A stretch of 62,500 bases of DNA from Brevibacillus sedimenti (GCF_020923495.1 NZ_CP064048.1:1287501-1350000); one strand, 5' to 3'. Shown: positions 10,608 to 20,073, numbered from the stretch's first letter. Notes: generated from the letters alone by a model not told the origin. A program made the numbers and translations.

Positions 10608-11003
10608 CTATGACAGATTGAATACCCCGAGGGTATTGAGACGCTCCGACTCCTGCCGGATGACGTCTTCCAGCCTGATGTCGGTAATGTTGCAAAGCGC
10701 GGTGAGGTAGAAGAGGTTTTTGCCAAGCTCTGCCGTCAGCACGTCGCGGCAATGCTCGCACAAGGGGCCGGTAAAATGAGTGTCCAAGAGCGATTTGTTT
10801 TCCTGCAAACTTTTACCGGGATCATAAGACTGCTTCCTGGCAACCACTTCGACACAGCCGCATTCGGTGATGGCTTTGGTCAGTGAACGGTTGATGCGGG
10901 CCGCTGTTTCCTGAATTTTGGACATGACGTCCAGCACGCTGCGGTGTCTGAGCAGCAGCTCCGAGACCTGCGTTTGAAAGTCGTCCACGTTTCGATGGTC
11001 CAT
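10608..11003 (-). CDS. conserved small Cys-containing protein of unknown function
   Basis: A 131-residue soluble protein I cannot name. The N-terminal half is helical (VSELLLRHRSVLDVMSKIQE, then AARINRSLTKAITECGCVEV). A CGC and a CEHC cysteine pair could bind a metal. The C-terminal helix (ELGKNLFYLTALCNITDIRL) resembles the helix of MazG-type NTP pyrophosphohydrolases that carries the metal-binding acids, but the usual acidic residues are not evident. The ATG at 11003 is preceded by GAGGTGA; a GTG at 11012 is possible. It runs convergent to pssA and divergent from yacL and has its own promoter. Confidence 0.75.
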   Translation of the reverse strand: MDHRNVDDFQTQVSELLLRHRSVLDVMSKIQETAARINRSLTKAITECGCVEVVARKQSYDPGKSLQENKSLLDTHFTGPLCEHCRDVLTAELGKNLFYLTALCNITDIRLEDVIRQESERLNTLGVFNLS

Positions 11004-11066
11004 ATGGGTCACCTCTGCTTCAGGCTGTTGATATCGTCAGAATTTTTCATTCAATTTGCTACTGTC

Positions 11067-11096
11067 ATTATAAGAAGGGAATCTGTCCCCTGTCAA
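11067..11096 (-). promoter_or_regulatory. SigA promoter of the minus-strand unknown gene
   Basis: On the minus strand TTGACA (11096-11091) and TATAAT (11072-11067) are 18 bp apart, both perfect consensus hexamers, about 65 bases before the ATG at 11003. Confidence 0.8.
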
Positions 11097-11167
11097 ATTG
11101 GGAACGGAGGAAAACGGGCGTTCTCCATTGACGGAAATTTAACATGTATGTTAAAATTTTTGGCTAT

Positions 11168-11197
11168 TTGACACTGCGATTTTATCTTTGATATAGT
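11168..11197 (+). promoter_or_regulatory. SigA promoter of yacL
   Basis: TTGACA (11168-11173) and TATAGT (11192-11197) are 18 bp apart, roughly 100 bases upstream of the yacL ATG at 11294. Confidence 0.7.
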
Positions 11198-11293
11198 GGG
11201 GGATAAGTGAAGACATGAAATGTGTGAGCCATGTTGAGGAAGCAGGGTTTTTCCTGCGGACTTCTGTCTATATTAATAAGAGGAGGTGAAGGC

Positions 11294-12384
11294 ATGGTTC
11301 GCCGATTGGGAAAAACTTTTTTTGTGCTGGTCGGGGGCGGCCTGGGTTACAAATTTGGTCCCGACCTGTTTGATTTGCTGGATACGCTGCTCAATTTTGG
11401 TGACGTGCATTACAAGAGTTATATCGGAGCCGTTTTAGGCGCCGTGATATTCTTCTTCCTCGCCAACTGGCTGGTCGATTACACGCTGCGCATCGTCCGC
11501 TGGGGGAAGAGACGCTGATCAAGCTGCCGATTGTGGATGTCATGTTTGGTGCGATGGGGTTGATTATTGGTCTAATTGTTGCCTTTTTATTATTCCTTCC
11601 CATCAGCAACATCCCGATTCCGGTAATAGGTGATCTGCTGCCGCTGATGGTGTCGTGTCTGCTCGGATACCTGGGCTTCCAGGTGGGCTTCCGGAAGCGT
11701 GACGAGATCATGTCCGTCTTTTCCATCGGGCGCAGGGATAAAGGCAAAAAGGAAAACAATGGTGCACCATCCAACGTGGAGTACAAGATTTTGGACACCA
11801 GCGTGATTATCGACGGGCGGATTGCCGACATCTGCCGGACGGGTTTTTTGGAAGGTGTGCTGGTGATTCCCGGTTTCGTGCTGGAAGAACTGCAGCACAT
11901 TGCTGACTCGTCTGACGTGTTAAAGCGCAACCGCGGCCGCCGCGGACTGGATATCCTGAACAAGATTCAGAAAGAAATGAAGGTCAAGGTGCAGATCTAC
12001 GAAGGAGACTTTGAAGAGGTCTCCGAAGTGGACAGCAAGCTGATCAAGCTGGCGAAGGTGATGAACGGCAAAGTCGTCACCAACGATTTCAACCTGAACA
12101 AGGTGTGCGAACTGCAGGGCGTGTCGGTGCTGAACATCAACGATCTGGCCAATGCGGTCAAACCGGTGGTTCTCCCCGGAGAAGAGCTGACCGTCCAGGT
12201 GATCAAGGACGGCAAGGAGCATGGCCAAGGGGTGGCGTACCTGGACGACGGCACGATGATCGTCGTCGAAGGAGGACGCGACTACATCGGCAATGACGTT
12301 GACGTGCTGGTCACCAGCGTGCTGCAAACCTCGGCGGGGCGAATGATCTTCGCCAAGCCCAAGCTGTTGGAAAAAGCATTGTAG
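11294..12384 (+). pseudogene. yacL: yacL, PIN/TRAM-domain membrane protein, interrupted by a frameshift
   Basis: Full-length YacL-type proteins have four N-terminal membrane segments, a PIN nuclease domain and a TRAM RNA-binding domain. Here the first two membrane segments are read from ATG 11294 (AGGAGGTGAAGGC upstream) until a stop at 11516-11518. The rest lies in another frame, with the next two membrane segments, the PIN motif [14 protein letters not shown] and a C-terminal TRAM segment ending at 12384. The break is at GGGGG, 11502-11506. One more G gives [15 protein letters not shown], matching the family. A GTG at 11533 is a possible internal start for the second piece but has no convincing ribosome site. 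The exact role of YacL is not settled. Confidence 0.9.
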
Positions 12385-12405
12385 AGACTGGAGAGGAATG
12401 GGGAC

Positions 12406-13098
12406 GTGAACACGGGAGTCGTGATAGTCGCAGCTGGTTCCGGCAAGCGAATGGGAGCAGAGCGCAACAAAGTGTGGCTGCCATTGGGCGGCGAGCCGAT
12501 TTTGGCCCACACCGTTCGCCTGTTTGCCAATCACCCGGAGATCGGCGAAGTGGTTCTGGTGGTCAGCGAGCGCGACCACGCCGATGTGCTCGCCTGGCTC
12601 CGACGGGAGAAGTTGAAGCTGACCGTCGCGCTGGGCGGTGCCGAACGGCAGGACAGCGTGCGCAGCGGGTTGGCCGCCCTTTCCCCAGACTGCTCGTATG
12701 TACTCGTGCACGATGCCGCCCGTCCTTTCGTGACCAGGGAACAGATCAGCGAGTTGATTCGGCGGGTCCAGCGGGAGCAGGCGACGATCATGGCTGTTCC
12801 TGTGAAGGATACCATTAAAGTGATCGGGGCGAACGGCACAGTCCAATTGACCCCGGCACGCGAGAGCTTGTGGGCGGTGCAAACCCCACAAGCTTTTCGT
12901 GTTTCCTTGTTGCGGGAGGCGCATCAGGCGGCACTTGGAGCGGGCAAAACGGGAACGGACGACGCCATGCTGGTGGAGTGGCTGGGTCATCCCGTCACTG
13001 TCATGATGGGGAGTTATGAAAACATCAAGATCACCACGCCGGACGATTTGTGGCTGGGCGAGGAGATTTTGCGCAGAAGAAAGGGAGAGCAGCGATGA
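12406..13098 (+). CDS. ispD: IspD, 2-C-methyl-D-erythritol 4-phosphate cytidylyltransferase
   Basis: A 230-residue enzyme of the non-mevalonate isoprenoid pathway. It joins CTP and methylerythritol 4-phosphate to give CDP-methylerythritol. The nucleotide-binding loop is [20 protein letters not shown] near residues 5-24. [12 protein letters not shown] and [11 protein letters not shown] (about 80-112) complete the active site, and the Lys of VPVKDTIK is present. Translation starts at GTG 12406 after GGAGAGGAATG. It lies 21 bases after yacL and overlaps ispF by four bases (ATGA), so the two successive-pathway genes are translationally coupled. Confidence 0.97.
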   Translation: MNTGVVIVAAGSGKRMGAERNKVWLPLGGEPILAHTVRLFANHPEIGEVVLVVSERDHADVLAWLRREKLKLTVALGGAERQDSVRSGLAALSPDCSYVLVHDAARPFVTREQISELIRRVQREQATIMAVPVKDTIKVIGANGTVQLTPARESLWAVQTPQAFRVSLLREAHQAALGAGKTGTDDAMLVEWLGHPVTVMMGSYENIKITTPDDLWLGEEILRRRKGEQR

Positions 13099-13583
13099 GA
13101 ATTGGACAGGGATTTGACGTGCATCAACTGGTGGAAGGACGCCCCTGCATTATCGGTGGTGTGACCATTCCCTACGAAAAAGGGCTGTTGGGCCACTCTG
13201 ACGCCGATGTGCTGCTGCACGCGATCACCGACGCTCTGCTCGGGGCGATCGGCGAAGGGGACATCGGCCGCCATTTTCCCGATCACGATCCGGCGTTCAA
13301 GGACGCGGACAGCGTCAAACTGATGGAACACGTCTGGAAGCTGGTTAAAGAGCGGGGATACCGCCTGGGCAACGTGGACGCCACCATTATCGCCCAGGCG
13401 CCGAAAATGGCGCCGTATATTCCGCAGATGCGGGAAATCATTGCCCGCGTGCTGGAAGCGGACGAGCTGTCCCAGGTAAATGTAAAGGCAACCACCACCG
13501 AAAAGCTGGGCTTTACCGGCCGCGGAGAGGGAATTGCTGCCCAGGCCGTCTGCTTGCTTGTCAAGCAGCGGGCAGAGGTGTAA
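13095..13583 (+). CDS. ispF: IspF, 2-C-methyl-D-erythritol 2,4-cyclodiphosphate synthase
   Basis: A 162-residue trimeric enzyme that cyclises CDP-methylerythritol 2-phosphate with release of CMP. GFDVHQL (residues 6-12) supplies the zinc ligands Asp8 and His10; [18 protein letters not shown] holds the third His and the substrate loop. [12 protein letters not shown] and the C-terminal [19 protein letters not shown] are family hallmarks. The ATG at 13095 overlaps the ispD stop and has GGGAGAG upstream. A longer frame from 13050 runs inside ispD and is not used. A terminator follows. Confidence 0.97.
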   Translation: MRIGQGFDVHQLVEGRPCIIGGVTIPYEKGLLGHSDADVLLHAITDALLGAIGEGDIGRHFPDHDPAFKDADSVKLMEHVWKLVKERGYRLGNVDATIIAQAPKMAPYIPQMREIIARVLEADELSQVNVKATTTEKLGFTGRGEGIAAQAVCLLVKQRAEV

Positions 13584-13623
13584 GATAAGAGCTTAGAAAC
13601 GAAAAAGTCAGTGATGCAGACCC

Positions 13624-13666
13624 GGAAACATGGGCAACGCAGTCCAGCCCTGTTTCCGCCTTTTTT
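13624..13666 (+). terminator. intrinsic terminator after ispF
   Basis: GGAAACA-T-GGGC (13624-13635) pairs with GCCC-TGTTTCC (13647-13657), 11 bp with a bulged T, then GCC and six Ts. Confidence 0.85.
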
Positions 13667-13696
13667 ACACCTTCAAGGAATAGGATGGTGCTTCTC

Positions 13697-15163
13697 ATGG
13701 CGAAAAAAATCCGTACGCGATACGCTCCCAGTCCGACGGGGCATCTACATATCGGCGGCGCGCGCACGGCGCTGTTCAACTATTTGTTTGCCAAGCATAT
13801 GGGGGGCGAGTTCATCGTCCGCATCGAGGATACCGACCAAACACGCAACGTGGAAAACGCTGACGAAGAACAGATGAAAAATCTCAAATGGCTCGGCATC
13901 CAGTGGGATGAAGGTGCCGACATCGGCGGGCCGTACGGGCCGTACCGGCAGATGGACCGCCTGGACATCTACCGCAAATACATCGATCAACTGCTGGCCG
14001 AGGGCAAGGCGTACTACTGCTACGCGACCAAGGAAGAACTGGACGCGGAGCGGGAAGAGCAGATTGCCCGCGGCGAGACTCCGCGGATCTCGGAAAAACA
14101 CCGCAACGTAACGCCGGAACAGCGGGAGCAGTACGAGCGGGAAGGCCGCGTTCCGTCTGTTCACTTCAAGGTTCCGGACGACAAGGTGTACGTCGTCAAC
14201 GACCTGATTCGCGGACAGGTGACGTTTGAAACCAAAGAGATGGGCGATTTCGTCATCTGTCGACCGGACGGCATTCCCACTTACAACTTTGCGGTCGTGA
14301 TCGACGACCATTTGATGGAGATCAGCCACGTCATCCGCGGCGAGGAGCACTTGTCCAACACTCCGCGCCAGTTGATGATTTACGAAGCGTTGGGCTGGGA
14401 GCCGCCGCAGTTCGCGCACCTGGCGCTGATTCTCAACCAGGAAGGCAAAAAGATGTCGAAGCGCGACGAGAGCATTATCCAGTTTATCGAACAGTACCGT
14501 GAACTGGGCTTTTTGCCGGAAGCGATCGTCAACTTCATGGTGCTGCTCGGATGGTCGCCGGGCGGGGAGGAAGAGATCTTCGCCATGGAGGACATCATCA
14601 AGCTGTTCTCCCTGGACCGCGTCAGCAAGTCGCCGGCGGTTTTCGACACGGCCAAGATGAACTGGATGAACAACTACTACCTGAAGCGGCAGCCGCTTGA
14701 TCTCATCACCGACATGTGCATTCCGCACCTGCAAAAGGCAGGGTTTATCGAGGAGACGCTGTCCGAAGAGAAGCGGGCATGGGTGCGCGAGATCGTCGCT
14801 CTCTATCAGGAGCAGATGTCCTACTGTGCGCAGATCGTGCCGCTGGCGGCGCTTTTCTTCCTCGACGAAGTGGTGTACGATGAAGAAGCGAAGGCGGTAT
14901 TGAAGGAACCGCAATTGCCTGAGGTGCTGGAATCGTTTGTCAAACACCTGTCGGCACTGAACGAATATAATACGGATACGATCAAAGCAGTGCTGAAAGA
15001 GGTGCAAAAAGAAACGGGCCACAAAGGCAAGGCCCTGTTCATGCCGGTGCGCGTGGCGTCTACCGGTCAGGCCCACGGGCGCGATCTGGCTGTGACGCTC
15101 TACCTGTTGGGCAAAGACAAGGTGCTGGAACGCGTCAAACGCGTCCTGACGCACGGTGAATGA
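13697..15163 (+). CDS. gltX: GltX, glutamyl-tRNA synthetase
   Basis: A 488-residue class I synthetase that charges tRNA-Glu and, in most Bacilli, also misacylates tRNA-Gln for amidation by GatCAB. The HIGH-type signature is [19 protein letters not shown] near residues 8-26 and the KMSKR loop is [10 protein letters not shown] near 250. The C-terminal helical anticodon-binding domain ends in [21 protein letters not shown] took ATG 13697 ([11 protein letters not shown]) by similarity to the family; ATG 13685 adds four residues and has AAGGAA upstream. The gene contains an intact run of six G (13801-13806), useful when judging the five-base runs elsewhere. Confidence 0.97.
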   Translation: MAKKIRTRYAPSPTGHLHIGGARTALFNYLFAKHMGGEFIVRIEDTDQTRNVENADEEQMKNLKWLGIQWDEGADIGGPYGPYRQMDRLDIYRKYIDQLLAEGKAYYCYATKEELDAEREEQIARGETPRISEKHRNVTPEQREQYEREGRVPSVHFKVPDDKVYVVNDLIRGQVTFETKEMGDFVICRPDGIPTYNFAVVIDDHLMEISHVIRGEEHLSNTPRQLMIYEALGWEPPQFAHLALILNQEGKKMSKRDESIIQFIEQYRELGFLPEAIVNFMVLLGWSPGGEEEIFAMEDIIKLFSLDRVSKSPAVFDTAKMNWMNNYYLKRQPLDLITDMCIPHLQKAGFIEETLSEEKRAWVREIVALYQEQMSYCAQIVPLAALFFLDEVVYDEEAKAVLKEPQLPEVLESFVKHLSALNEYNTDTIKAVLKEVQKETGHKGKALFMPVRVASTGQAHGRDLAVTLYLLGKDKVLERVKRVLTHGE

Positions 15164-15175
15164 TGAAATTATAAA
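15146..15175 (+). promoter_or_regulatory. possible SigA promoter for the cysE leader
   Basis: CTGACG (15146-15151) and TATAAA (15170-15175), 18 bp apart, lie at the end of gltX just before the T-box leader. Confidence 0.4.
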
Positions 15176-15189
15176 TATATAAGGAAAGA

Positions 15190-15485
15190 CAAATGCGAGG
15201 AACAGGAGAAGTACAGCAGCCTCCACGTCTCCAGAGAGGATGGGCAGGTGGGAGCCATCCGGCGTGCGCTGTTTGGAAATGCACCTGGGAGCAGTGACCT
15301 GAACCCTCGTCCTTATGGGCGCGAAAGTAGGGCAGACGGTACCCCGCCGTTACCGGGAGATGAGCGAGATCGTCAGCACGGCCACTAGGCGCCGTTTCCG
15401 GGACGGTCTAAGCAGAGTGGAACCGCGGTTAACACCGTCTCTGCCTCCTTCGTACGCGAAGGCGGCCGGGGCGGTTTTTCTTTTT
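15190..15485 (+). ncRNA. T-box riboswitch, cysteine-specific
   Basis: Leader RNA that senses uncharged tRNA-Cys. Stem I features are present: GAACAGGAGAAGTA (near 15198), CCAGAGAGG (15231-15239) and the TGGGAGCC stretch near 15248. The specifier loop GAAATGCACC has TGC, a cysteine codon, at 15280-15282. The T-box sequence GTGGAACCGCG is at 15417-15427. The leader ends in a terminator (15433-15485) that overlaps the T-box side, giving the usual antiterminator/terminator choice. It sits directly upstream of cysE and cysS, so cysteine starvation at the tRNA level should raise both cysteine synthesis and CysRS. Confidence 0.93.
15433..15485 (+). terminator. T-box leader terminator
   Basis: ACCG...GCCTCCTTCG pairs with CGAAGG...GGCGGT around TACG, followed by TTTTTCTTTTT. 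It is the off-state of the cysE T-box. Confidence 0.88.
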
Positions 15486-15526
15486 CCAACTTCCAACGAA
15501 AGCAATCTGGCAGGAGGTGTCATCCT

Positions 15527-16192
15527 ATGTTCAGACAGATGCGAGACGACATTCAAGCGGTATTCGAGCGGGACCCGGCGGCCCGCAGCACGTTGGAGGT
15601 GGTCTTGACCTACTCCGGACTGCACGCCATTTGGGGTCACCGGATTGCGCACAAACTGTGGAAGGCCGGATGGTGTACGCTGGCCCGGATCGTTTCCCAG
15701 TTTGTCCGGTTTATGACCGGCATCGAGATTCACCCGGGAGCGAAGATCGGCAGACGGCTGTTCATCGACCACGGGATGGGCGTTGTCATTGGCGAGACCT
15801 GTGAAATCGGCGACAACGTCACCATCTACCAGGGTGTGACGCTGGGCGGCACGGGCAAGGAAAAAGGCAAGCGCCATCCCACCGTTGGCAACAATGTGAT
15901 TATCGCCACCGGCGCAAAAGTGCTCGGATCGTTCAAGATCGGCGACAACTCCAAAATCGGGGCGGGAGCCGTCGTGCTGCAGGAGGTGCCGCCCAACTCC
16001 ACCGTGGTTGGAATCAAGGCTCGCATCGTCATTCAGGACGGCAAGCGCGTCTCGTACGACCTGGATCATGTCAATCTGCCCGACCCGCTGGCTGACACGA
16101 TTCGGCAAATGCAGCGGGAAATCGAGCAGCTTCGCAACGAAGTGAACGCATTAAGGGAGGAAGCGAAAAGCAATGAGCATACAGTTTACTAA
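15527..16192 (+). CDS. cysE: CysE, serine O-acetyltransferase
   Basis: A 221-residue enzyme that makes O-acetylserine from serine and acetyl-CoA, the committed step of cysteine synthesis. An N-terminal helical domain ([31 protein letters not shown] in pieces) precedes a left-handed beta-helix of hexapeptide repeats (about 65-170). The catalytic [18 protein letters not shown] stretch contains the active-site His. The start ATG at 15527 follows CAGGAGGTG. It overlaps cysS by 20 bases, so the two are translationally linked, and it is controlled by the cysteine T-box upstream. Confidence 0.97.
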   Translation: MFRQMRDDIQAVFERDPAARSTLEVVLTYSGLHAIWGHRIAHKLWKAGWCTLARIVSQFVRFMTGIEIHPGAKIGRRLFIDHGMGVVIGETCEIGDNVTIYQGVTLGGTGKEKGKRHPTVGNNVIIATGAKVLGSFKIGDNSKIGAGAVVLQEVPPNSTVVGIKARIVIQDGKRVSYDLDHVNLPDPLADTIRQMQREIEQLRNEVNALREEAKSNEHTVY

Positions 16193-17579
16193 TACCCTGA
16201 CCCGGCGAAAGGAACCGTTCGTTCCGCTTGAGCCGGGCAAGGTGAAGATGTACGTATGCGGACCGACCGTGTACAACTACATTCACATCGGCAACGCCCG
16301 CCCGGCGATCGTATTTGATACCCTGCGCCGGTATTTGCAGTACCGCGGATACCAGGTCACGTTTGTGCAGAACATTACGGATGTGGACGACAAGCTGATC
16401 CGCGTCGCCAACGAGGAGGGCACGACTGTCAAGGAAGTGGCCGACCGTTACATGGCGGCCTACAACGAAGACCTGCGCGCTCTCAACGTGCTGCCGCCCG
16501 ACATTCAGCCGCGCGTGATGCAGACGATTCCCGAAATCATCCGTTTTATCGAGGGACTGATCGAGAAAGGCTATGCGTATGAAAGCGAAGGGGACGTCTA
16601 TTTCCGCACCGGCCGCTTCAGCGAATACGGCAAGCTCTCCCACCAGCCGCTGGACGATTTGCAGGCGGGTGCCCGCGTGGAAGTAAACGAGAAGAAGGAA
16701 AACCCGCTGGACTTCGCGCTGTGGAAAGCGGCCAAGCCGGGTGAGATCAGCTGGGAAAGTCCGTGGGGTCAAGGACGTCCGGGCTGGCACATCGAGTGCT
16801 CCGCGATGGCGCTCAAATTCCTCGGCGAACAGATCGACATTCACGCCGGCGGGTCCGACCTGGTGTTTCCCCATCACGAAAACGAAATTGCCCAGTCGGA
16901 ATGCTACACCGGCAAAGTATTTGCCCGTTACTGGCTGCACAACGGCATGCTGAACATCAACAACGAAAAGATGTCCAAGTCTCTCGGCAATTTCCTTCTG
17001 GCGCGGGAACTGATCGAGCGATACGGCGGGCAGTTGATCCGCTTTTTCATGCTGCTGGGCCACTACCGCAACCCGATCAATTTCAGCGACGATTTGCTGG
17101 AACAGGCGGCCAACGGTTTGGACCGGATCAAGACCGCCTACGCCAACCTGCTGCACCGGCTGGAGACAGCACGCCCGGAGGAGCCCAACGGCCAGGCTGA
17201 GGAGCAGGCCCGGATCATCAGCAACCTGCGGGAGCGGTTTATCACCGAGATGGACGACGATCTGAACACGGCCAACGCCATTACCGTGCTGTTTGACGTG
17301 GTGAAGGAAGCCAACCTGTACATGCGCAACCAAAACGTCGGTCAGCAGGAGATTGCGGCATATCGCGACCTGCTGCTGGAGCTGACCGGTGTGCTGGGAC
17401 TGAAGCTGGAGCAGGAGCAGGAACTCCTGGACAGCGAAGTGGAGGCGCTCATCGCTGAGCGGACGGAAGCGCGCAAATCACGCAATTTTGCCCGCGCGGA
17501 CGAGATTCGCGACCTGCTGGCTGCAAAGGGAATCATTCTGGAAGACACCCCGCAGGGCGTTCGTTGGCGCCGCAAGTAA
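16173..17579 (+). CDS. cysS: CysS, cysteinyl-tRNA synthetase
   Basis: A 468-residue class I synthetase. The zinc-site Cys lies in [19 protein letters not shown] (about 26-44), which also holds the HIGH-type motif. [26 protein letters not shown] (split across residues near 220-245) supplies further zinc ligands, and KMSKSLGNF near 269 is the KMSKS loop. The C-terminal anticodon-binding helices end with [14 protein letters not shown]. The ATG at 16173 lies inside the end of cysE after GGGAGGAAG. It is co-regulated with cysE through the T-box. Confidence 0.97.
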   Translation: MSIQFTNTLTRRKEPFVPLEPGKVKMYVCGPTVYNYIHIGNARPAIVFDTLRRYLQYRGYQVTFVQNITDVDDKLIRVANEEGTTVKEVADRYMAAYNEDLRALNVLPPDIQPRVMQTIPEIIRFIEGLIEKGYAYESEGDVYFRTGRFSEYGKLSHQPLDDLQAGARVEVNEKKENPLDFALWKAAKPGEISWESPWGQGRPGWHIECSAMALKFLGEQIDIHAGGSDLVFPHHENEIAQSECYTGKVFARYWLHNGMLNINNEKMSKSLGNFLLARELIERYGGQLIRFFMLLGHYRNPINFSDDLLEQAANGLDRIKTAYANLLHRLETARPEEPNGQAEEQARIISNLRERFITEMDDDLNTANAITVLFDVVKEANLYMRNQNVGQQEIAAYRDLLLELTGVLGLKLEQEQELLDSEVEALIAERTEARKSRNFARADEIRDLLAAKGIILEDTPQGVRWRRK

Positions 17580-17594
17580 AGGGCCGGTGACACG

Positions 17595-18008
17595 ATGCAG
17601 AAAGAAGAACTGTCCCGAGACCCCAACATGTTAAACCCGCTGGTACTGGCCTTTTTGGGCGACGCCACCTACGCCCACTGCGTCCGCTACCATTTGATCG
17701 CCAAGGGGCTGGTGAAGCCGCACCAGCTCCACAAGGCGGCCAACCGGTACGTGTCGGCCAGAGCGCAGGCCGCCATCCTGCACGCCCTGCTGCCGTCCCT
17801 GTCGGAGGAAGAACTGGCAGTGGTGAGGCGCGGACGCAACGCCAAGTCCGGTTCCAGCGCGAAAAACGCCGATATCATTGACTACCGGCATGCTACTGCG
17901 TTTGAAGCCCTGATCGGGTACCTGTACCTGTGCGGAAGAGAAGAGCGGGTCGCTGAACTCGTACAGCAGGCCTTTGCGATTGTGGAAGGAGCATCTGAAC
18001 ATGAGTGA
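17595..18008 (+). CDS. mrnC: MrnC, Mini-ribonuclease III
   Basis: A 137-residue ribonuclease that has the RNase III catalytic domain but no double-stranded-RNA-binding domain; in Bacillus it matures 23S rRNA ends. LAFLGDATYAHCVRYHL (about 16-32) contains the catalytic Asp, and YRHATAFEALIGYLYL (near 97-112) has the second acidic motif. RGRNAKSG lies between them. It is 15 bases after cysS and its stop overlaps the rlmB start. The order cysS-mrnC-rlmB-rae1 is conserved in Bacilli and groups RNA-maturation functions. Confidence 0.95.
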   Translation: MQKEELSRDPNMLNPLVLAFLGDATYAHCVRYHLIAKGLVKPHQLHKAANRYVSARAQAAILHALLPSLSEEELAVVRRGRNAKSGSSAKNADIIDYRHATAFEALIGYLYLCGREERVAELVQQAFAIVEGASEHE

Positions 18009-18756
18009 AGAGTGGATTGTCGGGAAAAACCCGGTCATTGAAGCGCTGCGGTCGGGGCGCGCCATCAACAAGATCTGGATCGCCGAAGGGACGAACAAAA
18101 ACCTGATGGGGCCGATTTTCTCCCTGGCCAGAGAGCAGGGTGTCGTCGTCACCACGGCCAATCGCAAAAAACTGGATCAGCTCAGCGGCACCGACAACCA
18201 TCAGGGCGTGATCGCGTCGGTGGCTGCTTACGACTACGTCGAGGTGGAGGACATTCTCCGGAGGGCGGAGGAGCGAAACGAACCGCCGTTTTTGCTCCTG
18301 CTGGACGAGCTGGAGGACCCGCACAACCTGGGCTCGATCATGCGGACGGCCGATGCGGTCGGGGCACACGGCATCATCATTCCCAAGCGGCGTTCCGTTG
18401 GGCTGACGGCGACTGTGGCCAAAGCGTCTGCGGGGGCCATCAACTACGTGCCCGTCGCCCGGGTGACCAACATGGTTCGGACCATGGAAGAGCTGAAACA
18501 GCGGGGCGTCTGGATTGCCGGAACGGATGCGAGTGCCAAGCAGGACTTCCGCGAGGGCGATTACACCATGCCCCTGGCCGTGGTCATTGGCAGTGAGGGC
18601 AAAGGCATGAGCCGCCTGGTCAGGGAGAACTGTGATTTTCTCTACCGTCTGCCCATGGCGGGAAACGTCACCTCGCTCAACGCCTCTGTCGCTGCCGCCC
18701 TGCTGATGTACGAAGTCTACCGCGCCAGGAGTCCGCTGCCGGCACGGGTGAAGTAA
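18001..18756 (+). CDS. rlmB: RlmB/TrmH-family 23S rRNA 2'-O-methyltransferase
   Basis: A 251-residue SPOUT-class methyltransferase. The N-terminal substrate-binding domain (VGKNPVIEALRSG onward) precedes the knotted AdoMet fold. Motif 1 is DPHNLGSIMRTADAVG (about 105-120), motif 2 VVIGSEGKGMSRLV and motif 3 MAGNVTSLNASVAAALLMYE. In E. coli the homologue methylates G2251 of 23S rRNA; the Bacillus homologue is YacO. The ATG at 18001 has AAGGAG upstream and overlaps the mrnC stop. The exact target nucleotide is inferred from the family. Confidence 0.93.
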   Translation: MSEEWIVGKNPVIEALRSGRAINKIWIAEGTNKNLMGPIFSLAREQGVVVTTANRKKLDQLSGTDNHQGVIASVAAYDYVEVEDILRRAEERNEPPFLLLLDELEDPHNLGSIMRTADAVGAHGIIIPKRRSVGLTATVAKASAGAINYVPVARVTNMVRTMEELKQRGVWIAGTDASAKQDFREGDYTMPLAVVIGSEGKGMSRLVRENCDFLYRLPMAGNVTSLNASVAAALLMYEVYRARSPLPARVK

Positions 18757-18757
18757 G

Positions 18758-19282
18758 ATGGCGAAAAAGAAAGCCAAACAACTGCTGATTGTGGACGGTT
18801 ACAACATCATCGGGGCCTGGCCCGAACTGCGCGCGCTCAAGGACCAGGACCGCATGGACGAAGCGCGCGACCTGCTTATCTCCAAGCTGGCCGAGTACCA
18901 GAGCTTTACCGGGATCAAGGTGATCATTGTGTTTGACGCCTACAACGTGCCTGGTGCCGGCCGGCAGATGCAGGACTACCGGGTGGACATCTATTTTACC
19001 AAGCAGAAAGAGACGGCCGACGAAAAAATTGAACAGTTGGTCATGGAATTTTACGAAAAAAATCGACAAATTTATGTAGCGACGTCCGACTACACATCAC
19101 AGCGTGTCATTTTCGGCCAGGGGGCGCTGCGAAAGTCGGCGAGGGAACTTCTGCTGGACCTGGAAAGTGTCGGGAAGGAGATCAAGCAGCAGGTGGAAAA
19201 AACGCATGAAGAGCGGTTCTCCACCCGTATTTCCCTGGATCGGGAAATAGCGAAAATATTCGAAAAATGGAGAAGGGAATAA
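18758..19282 (+). CDS. rae1: Rae1/YacP, NYN-domain ribosome-associated endoribonuclease
   Basis: A 174-residue PIN-like (NYN) nuclease. LLIVDGYNIIGAWPEL near the N terminus and VIIVFDAYNVPGAGRQ provide acidic residues, and YVATSDYTSQRVIFGQGALRKSA is the conserved C-terminal part. B. subtilis YacP (Rae1) cleaves mRNA in the ribosomal A site in a translation-dependent way; that role is assumed by similarity. The ATG at 18758 starts one base after the rlmB stop. The last part of the gene overlaps the region upstream of sigH, and the sigH promoter lies just after its stop. Confidence 0.93.
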   Translation: MAKKKAKQLLIVDGYNIIGAWPELRALKDQDRMDEARDLLISKLAEYQSFTGIKVIIVFDAYNVPGAGRQMQDYRVDIYFTKQKETADEKIEQLVMEFYEKNRQIYVATSDYTSQRVIFGQGALRKSARELLLDLESVGKEIKQQVEKTHEERFSTRISLDREIAKIFEKWRRE

Positions 19283-19293
19283 CTTGGATTCGG

Positions 19294-19322
19294 TTGACGC
19301 TTTTTTACGCCGCATGTATAAT
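19294..19322 (+). promoter_or_regulatory. SigA promoter of sigH
   Basis: TTGACG (19294-19299) and TATAAT (19317-19322) are 17 bp apart, 41 bases before the GTG start at 19363. I see no obvious AbrB-specific signature, although spo0H is AbrB-controlled in B. subtilis. Confidence 0.85.
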
Positions 19323-19362
19323 AGCCGTATCTGTGAGAAACCGGTTGGCGGAGGGATCATTC

Positions 19363-20013
19363 GTGAGTGTTGACCTCAAGGAGTTGAAACATTCCCAATA
19401 TGAGATGATGTCTGACGAAGAGATAGTCGACCTGGTTCGCGAAAATGATGCCGAGGCCTTGGAGTACTTGATCAACAAGTACAAGAATTTCGTGCGGGCC
19501 AAAGCGCGTTCCTATTTTCTTATTGGGGCCGACCGCGAAGATATTGTGCAGGAAGGCATGATCGGCCTGTACAAATCGATTCGTGATTTCCGAGGGGACA
19601 AGCTCACATCGTTCAAGGCGTTTGCCGAACTGTGCATTACCCGCCAGATCATTACCGCCATCAAAACGGCTACCCGCCAAAAGCATATTCCGCTCAACTC
19701 CTACGTCTCGCTGGACAAGCCCATCTACGATGAAGATTCCGACCGCACCCTGCTGGACGTCATCTGCGGCACCAAGGTGACCGATCCGGAAGAACTGTTC
19801 ATCAACCGTGAGGAATTTGACGACATCGAGGGAAAAATGAGCGAAATCCTGAGCGACCTGGAACGGCAGGTGCTGATGCTGTATCTGGACGGACGTTCGT
19901 ACCAGCAGATCGCCGTGGAGTTGAAGCGTCACGTCAAGTCGATCGACAACGCCCTGCAGCGGGTGAAGCGCAAACTGGAACGGTATCTGGAAGGACGAGA
20001 GATTCATCTGTGA
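19363..20013 (+). CDS. sigH: SigH (Spo0H), RNA polymerase sigma factor
   Basis: A 216-residue sigma-70 family factor for early sporulation and stationary-phase genes. Region 2 (ALEYLINKYKNFVRAKARSY, then GADREDIVQEGMIGLYKSIRDF) recognises the -10 element and core polymerase. Region 4 (LSDLERQVLMLYLDGRSYQQIAVEL then RHVKSIDNALQRVKRKL) recognises the -35 element. The start is GTG 19363, preceded by GGAGG; the longer frame from 19267 lacks support. It has its own SigA promoter and terminator, so it is monocistronic, as in B. subtilis. Confidence 0.97.
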   Translation: MSVDLKELKHSQYEMMSDEEIVDLVRENDAEALEYLINKYKNFVRAKARSYFLIGADREDIVQEGMIGLYKSIRDFRGDKLTSFKAFAELCITRQIITAIKTATRQKHIPLNSYVSLDKPIYDEDSDRTLLDVICGTKVTDPEELFINREEFDDIEGKMSEILSDLERQVLMLYLDGRSYQQIAVELKRHVKSIDNALQRVKRKLERYLEGREIHL

Positions 20014-20033
20014 TACAGAGAATCTCTTTTTTT
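19998..20033 (+). terminator. intrinsic terminator of sigH
   Basis: AGAGATTC (19998-20005) pairs with GAATCTCT (20020-20027), followed by Ts to 20033. The sigH stop codon lies in the loop. Confidence 0.85.
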
Positions 20034-20073
20034 ATTCTGGAACAAAATACTTTCCGCTTGTCAAGCCGTTTTG

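Noticed and set aside
13050..13094. Longer IspF start
   Set aside because: It would place 15 residues inside ispD with no family support; ATG 13095 overlaps the ispD stop in the usual coupled way.
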